Shown here in pieces: positions 57,601-64,000 of a stretch of 64,000 bases of DNA (position 1 is its first letter; every line of letters starts with the position of its first letter). Below the pieces are notes generated by a model. That model was not told the DNA's origin. It ran no database searches and was given only the letters and a program-made list of their open reading frames with translations. The stretch spans positions 186,001 to 250,000 of the forward strand of contig MU271163.1 of the NCBI GenBank assembly GCA_021432605.1, given 5' to 3'. Position numbers and translations under genes: made by a program. This stretch comes from Coniochaeta sp. PMI_546 (taxonomy: Eukaryota; Ascomycota; Sordariomycetes; Coniochaetales; Coniochaetaceae).

Positions 57601-60600
57601 TCACGCCAAGTCTGGCGCGCCTTATTCACCCGGACGAGGTCCCCAGTCTCACAAGAGGAGTGTTCATCACCGGGGGAGAACAGCTCAAACAGGAGATTCT
57701 GGACGCCTGGGGCTCCAAGTCTGTCATCTACAATGCTTATGGTCCAACGGAAGCGACCATAGGTGTCACGACGTACCCCAGAGTACCGCAGAATGGCCGG
57801 CCATCTAACATCGGAAAGCAGTTTGTTAATGTTGGCACATATGTGCTCAAGCAAGGCACCGAAACACCTGTCCTAAGAGGTGGCGTAGGGGAGCTATGTG
57901 TATCAGGCAAGCTCGTTGGAAAGGGCTATCTCAGCAGGGATGATCTGACGGCCGAGAGGTTTCCGACATTGAAGGAGTTCAACGAGCGAGTTTACCGCAC
58001 TGGCGATCTGGTTCGGATTCTTCACGACGGATGCTTCGACTTCCTAGGCCGCGCTGATGACCAGGTCAAGCTACGTGGGCAGCGCCTCGAACTTGGAGAG
58101 ATCAACCACGCTATTAGATCCGGAGTTTCCGCCGTTACTGACGTGGCTACGCTCGTGGTGCGAAACGAAAGGCAGCGAAAGGATATTCTCGTGTCATTCG
58201 TTGCCACTGGAAAGAACAGCAGTCGAGCACAAAATCTTCGGGTTCTCAGTGGTCCAGAAGCTTCCGACCTCTCGCAACGAGTTCAAGCTGCATGTCGAGA
58301 CAGACTGCCCCGCTACATGGTTCCAACCTATGTGATAGTGCTGCCGTTCATACCGCTGTCATCCAACAACAAGGCAGAGACTAGGACACTAAAGAAGTTG
58401 TTCGTTGAAATGGACCATAGTCAGCTCGTGTCACTCATGAAGCCCGTCTCAAACACTACAATCGGATCAGATGTGGTGGGACGAGAAGTGCTTCGTGTGT
58501 TACGCGCTGTCGCCACCGTTCCCATGCAGGAAGTCGACTCCGGCACCACGATATTCGACTTTGGCATAGACTCTATTTCCGTTATGCGGTTCTCGTCGGC
58601 TTTGAAACGAGCAGGCTTTTCTCATACAAGTCCGTCCTTGATCTTGACGCACCCTAGGCTGGATGACCTAGTATCGCAGCTGTCTCAGAAGCGTACAGCC
58701 TCCGGAAAAAATCATGCCTTGGCTGCTAAACAACTTGTACAGGCCTGTCATCACAAGTATCGGGCCCTAGTGGAAACGGAACTTGGCATTGATGCTGCGA
58801 GTATCGAGTACATCGCCCCATGCTCGCCCCTCCAGGAAGGAATGATCTCGCGCTCAAATATGCCAGTTGCTGTGGGAGCTTACTTCAACACGTTCAAGTA
58901 CAAGTTGTCGAGTCAAGTCTCCAGCTTACAGTTACGGAAAGCATGGATGAAGCTTGTGGAATCGTGCTCAGTTCTCCGAACTCGCTTCGTGAGGACGACA
59001 GACGGATATGTCCAGGTTGCCACGAAGGCCACAGACATCCCTTGGACGGAGCTCTGCCTTGCCAGCGAGAGTGATCTGGAGGGGCTAGTCACGGAGAAGC
59101 AACGATACTGGATTGAAAGAAACGCTGTTCATGTCAAGCAGCCATTGGACATCATGATCATCACCGTTGGCGAGAGCAAATATATGATCGTCAATGTTTC
59201 CCACGGCATCTATGACGCAATATCTCTAGATATCATGCTGGATCGACTCCGTGAGTTCTACTTGGACATTCCAATCTCAACTCCAGCACCCAGTTACCTC
59301 GAAGCTCTGGTCCACGGTCCGCTAAGAAGCTACGCCGAGTCCCAAAATTTTTGGGTTGAGCATCTCAAATCGACTTTATATCAGAGTCTCCCCGTTCTGT
59401 GCGCACAACCATCGAGCGAAAGTATCAGCTGCGACCGTCTGATCTCGGCGGGCGACTTGGAGAGCCTCCGTACGGGACTTGGAGTGACGCACCAAGCTAT
59501 CATTCAAGCCGTGTGGATCTCGGTCCTCCAGCAATTCTTAGTGGATGTCACTGTTGGGGTTGTGATATCAGGCCGCTCAATCGATCTTGAAGGTGCTGAT
59601 GGTGTCATTGGGCCACTTTTCAACACTGTCGCATTTCACCCTTCGCTAGCACCGGGCGAGACTTGGGCTTCACTGGTCAAGCAATGCCACAACTTCAACG
59701 TGTCAATTATACCATTTCAGCACATCGCTCTCCGAGATGTGCAAAAGTGGTGCTCGGGGGGAAAGCCACTCTTTGATACGCTCTTCTCATTTCAAATGGC
59801 AGCCGAGAAGCCGGCTGGCGTCGAGCTATGGACGCTCCAAGAGTCACCACCGAATCCGGACTTCGCTCTTGCTTTCGAGGCAGCGTTGACATCTGACAAC
59901 CATCTTCGCTTGCAACTGGTCGCGAAGGCAGGATTTGCAGATATGAATACACTGTCAAGCCTTCTTGACCAGGTGGAAGCAGCTCTGCAATCTGCACATA
60001 CCCCGGAGCTTTCGATTTCCTTGGCATCACACCATGAGTCGCGAGTCACCCAAAACGGAGCAGAAAGTCATGAGGTGACAATGCAGGGACGCGACTCCTT
60101 TGAGTGGACTGACGCCGCTTCGGCAATCCGAGATGAGGTCGCATTCCTGGCCGACGTTCCAGCGGAGAGTGTTACCGCGACCACATCTTTGCTAGAGCTT
60201 GGACTTGACAGCATAGACCTTATCAAGTTGTCGTCGAGGCTACGCGGCCGGGGGATAATAATTGCCAGCGCTCAGCTGATGAGAGATCAGGTTATCTCCG
60301 CTATGATCCGGCACCTTCACCAGGGAGATTTGAGTACAGGCGGTACGAGCAATGGTGCACGGTCGATCCAGTCTGTCTCGGAAGCATTGAAGAAGCATCT
60401 CCTAAGTGCCTGCTTCGACCTTCACGAGGCAGAGGATGTCTTACCCGTAACTCCACTTCAAGACTCGATGATCGCCGAAATGCTCCAGTCAGACTTTCAT
60501 CGGTATTTCAACCATGATGTCCTCATGTTAGATACCACTATCGACACAGATCGTCTTCTCCAGGCCTGGCAGCAAGTTGTTGCCAACTCTCCTATCTTGC

Positions 60601-63497
60601 GATCGACGTTCGTGGAGATCGACAGCCCTGACTTTGACGCTGCCTATTGCCAAGTAGTCAGTAAGTCATTGCCTCTGGTATTGAGACATGCCACAGTCAG
60701 GGACAGGAGCGAGTTTTCACAGGTGATGGAAAGCGCCCGACAGCGGGCTTCCAGAGAATTTGGCAAATCACACTTGCTACAGCTGACACTTGTGAACGTC
60801 GACAAAAGCCGCTATCTCGTGCTATCTATCGCCCATGCATTGTACGACGGATGGTCGCTTGCGCTACTTCATCAGGATGTTCAGGCTGCTTACTACGGGT
60901 CATATCTGCCACGGTCACATTATAAGGAGTACTTAACACGAATCATTACTGCCTCAACATCGGAGGCGAAGCAATTTTGGTCTAGTTTCCTAGCGGGAGC
61001 TCATGCAACTTTGGTGCCCCAACGGACACTTCTGGATATGGGTGAGGAGGAGGAGGTGTTCCGCTTCGAGACGCCCTCCTCGATACCAAATGCGAGGGTC
61101 AGAGAATTTTGCCGGAGATATGCAGTGTCCCTTCAAGTGCTCGGCCAGGCCTGCTGGGCTGCAGTCCTTGCGTCTCACACGAAGTCCCTGGATGTTACCT
61201 TCGGTGTTGTCTTGTCAGGCCGGGACACCGAGGAGGCCGAAGAGCTTTTGTTTCCCATGATGAACACTGTGGCCGTACGAAGTATTCTACACGGCAGTAT
61301 TGTTTCATGGCTGCGGTATATGCAGGAGAACATGACAAACATCAGCAGCTTCCAGCACTATCCCCTGCGAGCCGCTCTAAAGCTGGCAGGGACACGAAGA
61401 GGACCACTGTTCAACACCCTGTTCATCCAGCAACGTGCTCAAGAATCCATATTTGATGAGGAACTCCCATGGATGGCGTCTGTCGGCGGTGATGCCGCGG
61501 TTGAGTATCCCATTTGCGTGGAGATTGAGTCATCCGGTGAGCAACTTACATGGCGAGCAGCATGCAACTCTGCGTACATGCCGCAAAAGGAGACTGCGAA
61601 GCTGATCCGCCACCTGGACGTTGTGCTCCAACATGTCCTTGATTCTCCAGCCGTAGATGTCCTCGCTTTTGAAGGTGGAGGTGTGTCGATATGTGGCTTG
61701 CCGTCATTCGAGCTTTCTGACGGCGCGTCCCATGCTACAGATACCGCTGTATCTGACGGAATAGAGGATACTTCCACGTGGTCCGCGACGGAAAGCCTGA
61801 TAAGATCAGCCTTCTCAGAGGTCTCCGGGGTTCCGATGTCATCAATCTCAAAGAAGCATACCATCTATAATTTGGGTCTGGACTCCATCAGCACGATCAA
61901 AGTCAGCTCGCTTCTCCGAAAGAAGGACATTACTCTCAGCGTTCGCCAAATCCTAGGCGCAGCTTCGCTACAGGAGATGGCAATCATAGCAACGGCAAAA
62001 ACTGCACTGAACGGAGCTGAGAGGAACGGCGATTCGACGAATGGTACAGCTAAGAGTGACGGTGTTGCAGTGGACCGCGAGAACAGTATCATTGCGTGTT
62101 TGCATTCTATCGATGCCGCGGCGGTCCTCGCCGAAGCTGGGATTGACGAATCTCTGGTTGAAGAAGTCTTGCCCGCAACTGCAATGCAGGTTCACATGTT
62201 AAGTGTCTGGCAGAACACGTCCGGCGCCGTCTTTTTCCCGGAATTTGCCTACTCATTTCAAGGTAGCGTCGGCATCGACGCCATACGCTCATCCTGGGTA
62301 GCACTCGTTGAGCATCACCCTATCTTGCGGACGTTCTTCGTAGCTACGGCATCACGACGTCTTCCGTTCTTGCAAGTTATCCAACGGTATCGACCAGAGC
62401 TTCCGAGTATCATTATTGAGCAAGGCTCGTTGGCCAGTGACATTAGAGGGGTAGCCTTTGGACCCCTTGTCTCATTTCAAGCGATCTGTGTGGGCGATGA
62501 CCACTGGCGGCTGAAACTCAAGATACATCATTCCCTATATGACGGCATAAGTCTACCGGCCATGATTGAGAACTTCCAGCAGCTCTGTCAGGGATACAGG
62601 TTGCAAAACCCAGATCAAAATCACAGCATATGGAAGAAGTGGCTCTCGTTACAAGTTTCGGAAAGAGTACAGCTCTCTCGGAGGACTTTCTGGACAGAAT
62701 ATCTTGAAGGCGTCAAGACATCGCCTTTCCAAGCGCGGACTACTTCATCCTCATCCGTCAACACTCGGACATCGGTCTTCGAGCGCGCAGCATTTAAAGA
62801 CACTGCGAAGCTCCAGGCAGTCTGTGCAGCGTCTGGAGTCAGCTTACAGGCGCTCTTCTTTGCCGCATATGCGAAGTTCTTTGCTCAAAGTGCCGGCTGT
62901 CAAGATGATATTGTCTTTGGGATGTATCTCGCTAATCGCACTTCGATGGACGGGCTCGATCAACTGCCGTATCCGACGCTGAGCTTGGTTCCACTCCGTG
63001 TTCGTGACTTGAGTCGTGATGTCGTGACTGTTGCAAAGAGCGTTCAAGCCGACCTCTATGAGATCTCCTCTCCAGCTAACGCATCTGTTGGCTTGTGGGA
63101 GATATTCAGTTGGACGGGCCTAAGGATTGACTCCTTTGTCAACTTCTTATCTCTTCCCGATTCGCACAGAACCGATGGCAGAGATGGCCTCAGTCTGACA
63201 GAAGCTTCGGACAATGACGTTGAGGTACAATCTCAGATAAGTTCAGGCCTGACGTCAGAGGATCAACGGTTGCTCGCATCGAACCTAGTGAGAGACGCAT
63301 ATGCGGTAGGCTCTTCACCCTAATACCAAAAGTTGTTACTCACAAGCTGACGTGTTTTGCAGGATGCGGTCGACATAGAGGTGTCAGTGACGGGCAGTTT
63401 GATGAATATCGGTGTTTTCGGACCGACCGAGATGGTAGACTCTGCCGGAGCCACCGAGATTGTGTCTGGAATAGTGCACGCCCTGATGGCGGCTTAG
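48632..63497 (+). CDS. sidC: Ferrichrome/ferricrocin-type siderophore NRPS (SidC/NPS2-like)
   Basis: Four exons (48632-54841, 54897-54967, 55019-63305, 63363-63497) total 14,703 nt, or 4,900 aa. The start is MTAAPDSEAAA. Domain order with key residues: A1 (30-520; YTSGSTGTPKGV at 182), T1 (GMDSL, 568), C1 (HHSLYDGW, 763), A2 (1078-1575), T2 (1637), C2 (HHALYDGI, 1843), T3 (LGLDSI, 2192), C3 (HHALYDAQ, 2402), A3 (2718-3215), T4 (3275), C4 (SHGIYDAI, 3487), T5 (3822), C5 (AHALYDGW, 4032), T6 (4380), C6 (HHSLYDGI, 4598). All six carrier serines and all six catalytic (second) histidines are present. There is no thioesterase; in this family the last C domain cyclises the peptide. The expected product is a cyclic hexapeptide with three N5-acyl-N5-hydroxyornithines. 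Ferricrocin (Gly-Ser-Gly plus three AHO) is the likeliest; the exact amino acids are inferred. Next to sidA. Confidence 0.94.
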
Positions 63498-63646
63498 GCT
63501 GGTGTTGCAGAATAATTTTCTGGAGTAGAGTACCCGAAACAGACTTGGAATTTGTGCAGCCTCCCGTCTTGCCTACACACGGCCCACAACTCAACAACTC
63601 TGCAAAATCAATTTACAGCCTATCAGTGCTGAGGTCGGGGCTTCGC

Positions 63647-64000
63647 CTATTGGACTCCTGCTCCAGGCTTTTTCCAAGTCTGATCAACATCCTCATGGAG
63701 CTTAGGCACTTCAATATACTCCCTAATCTCCTTCTTCCGCCTCCAGTCACTGCCAAACCGCTTGTCCCGCTCATCCATGGCCTTCGTGTCCAACTGATTC
63801 CAGTCCGTAAAGCTTGTCATGAGCTGTGGCGGGCCGAGAGGCAGCTTGTCGCCCCTGTCGACCTGCCACAAGTGGTAGATCTTGCCGTACAGTGTGATAA
63901 CCTGCTCCATCTCCTTGTTCTCGGCTTTCTCCCACACCGCCTGAGGCACCAAAGCGGAGGGCTGCGGCATGATCAACATGCCCGATTTTACCTCGAATAC
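63647..64000 (-). CDS. DUF1264/OBAP-like protein, C-terminal part (partial)
   Basis: The frame is open from the window's right edge to a stop at 63647, giving 117 residues. VFEVKSGMLIMPQPSALVP, YGKIYHLWQVDRGDKLPLGP and PQLMTSFT match the C-terminal half of the DUF1264 family, called oil body-associated proteins in plants. Fungal members are widespread and of unknown function. A very charged tail follows (RDKRFGSDWRRKKEIREYI). It is convergent with the NRPS, with stops 150 bp apart, and probably has nothing to do with siderophores. Confidence 0.75.
   Translation of the reverse strand, partial: VFEVKSGMLIMPQPSALVPQAVWEKAENKEMEQVITLYGKIYHLWQVDRGDKLPLGPPQLMTSFTDWNQLDTKAMDERDKRFGSDWRRKKEIREYIEVPKLHEDVDQTWKKPGAGVQ

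Overview
The window is nuclear DNA of a filamentous ascomycete (Pezizomycotina, most likely Sordariomycetes). Most genes carry short GT-AG introns of about 50-100 bp, the housekeeping proteins are of typical ascomycete form, genes are dense on both strands, and a ferrichrome-type siderophore synthetase is present. I recognise no tRNA, rRNA, transposon or CRISPR array. Exon joins were worked out by eye from splice consensus, reading-frame continuity and family similarity. For most spliced genes the joined coding length is an exact multiple of three.

Left part (1-21.5 kb), mainly housekeeping: the 3' end of a mitochondrial stomatin-like gene; MON2 (Golgi/endosome trafficking); MMS2 (ubiquitin E2 variant); an LYR-like protein; a bZIP transcription factor; a non-RD protein kinase with a long tail; a nucleoside deoxyribosyltransferase-like protein; GPI16 (GPI transamidase); LUC7 (U1 snRNP); and a low-complexity RGG protein.

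Middle (22-43 kb): a divergent pair of a cytochrome P450 and a class I sesquiterpene synthase forms a two-gene terpene locus between conserved genes. It is followed by an MscS-type channel with an EF-hand, DUG2 (glutathione degradation), a small hypothetical gene, TIM17, an Ntn-hydrolase asparaginase, an af470-like monooxygenase, an F-box-like protein and a single-pass membrane protein.

Right part (43-63.5 kb): an intracellular siderophore locus. An L-ornithine N5-monooxygenase (sidA, 543 aa) is followed in tandem by a roughly 4,900-residue ferrichrome/ferricrocin-type NRPS with three A, six T and six C domains. SidA hydroxylates ornithine. An acetyltransferase not present here would make N5-acetyl-N5-hydroxyornithine. 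The NRPS would assemble and cyclise the hexapeptide. The long region upstream of sidA carries near-palindromic ATCWGATAA nonamers, the type bound by iron-responsive GATA repressors (SreA/Urbs1), so iron control is likely. The window ends inside a DUF1264/OBAP-like gene.

The most interesting items are the NRPS layout (six T-C pairs but three A domains, with an A-less third module whose junction is bracketed by two introns), the paired GATA nonamers, and the orphan terpene synthase/P450 pair.
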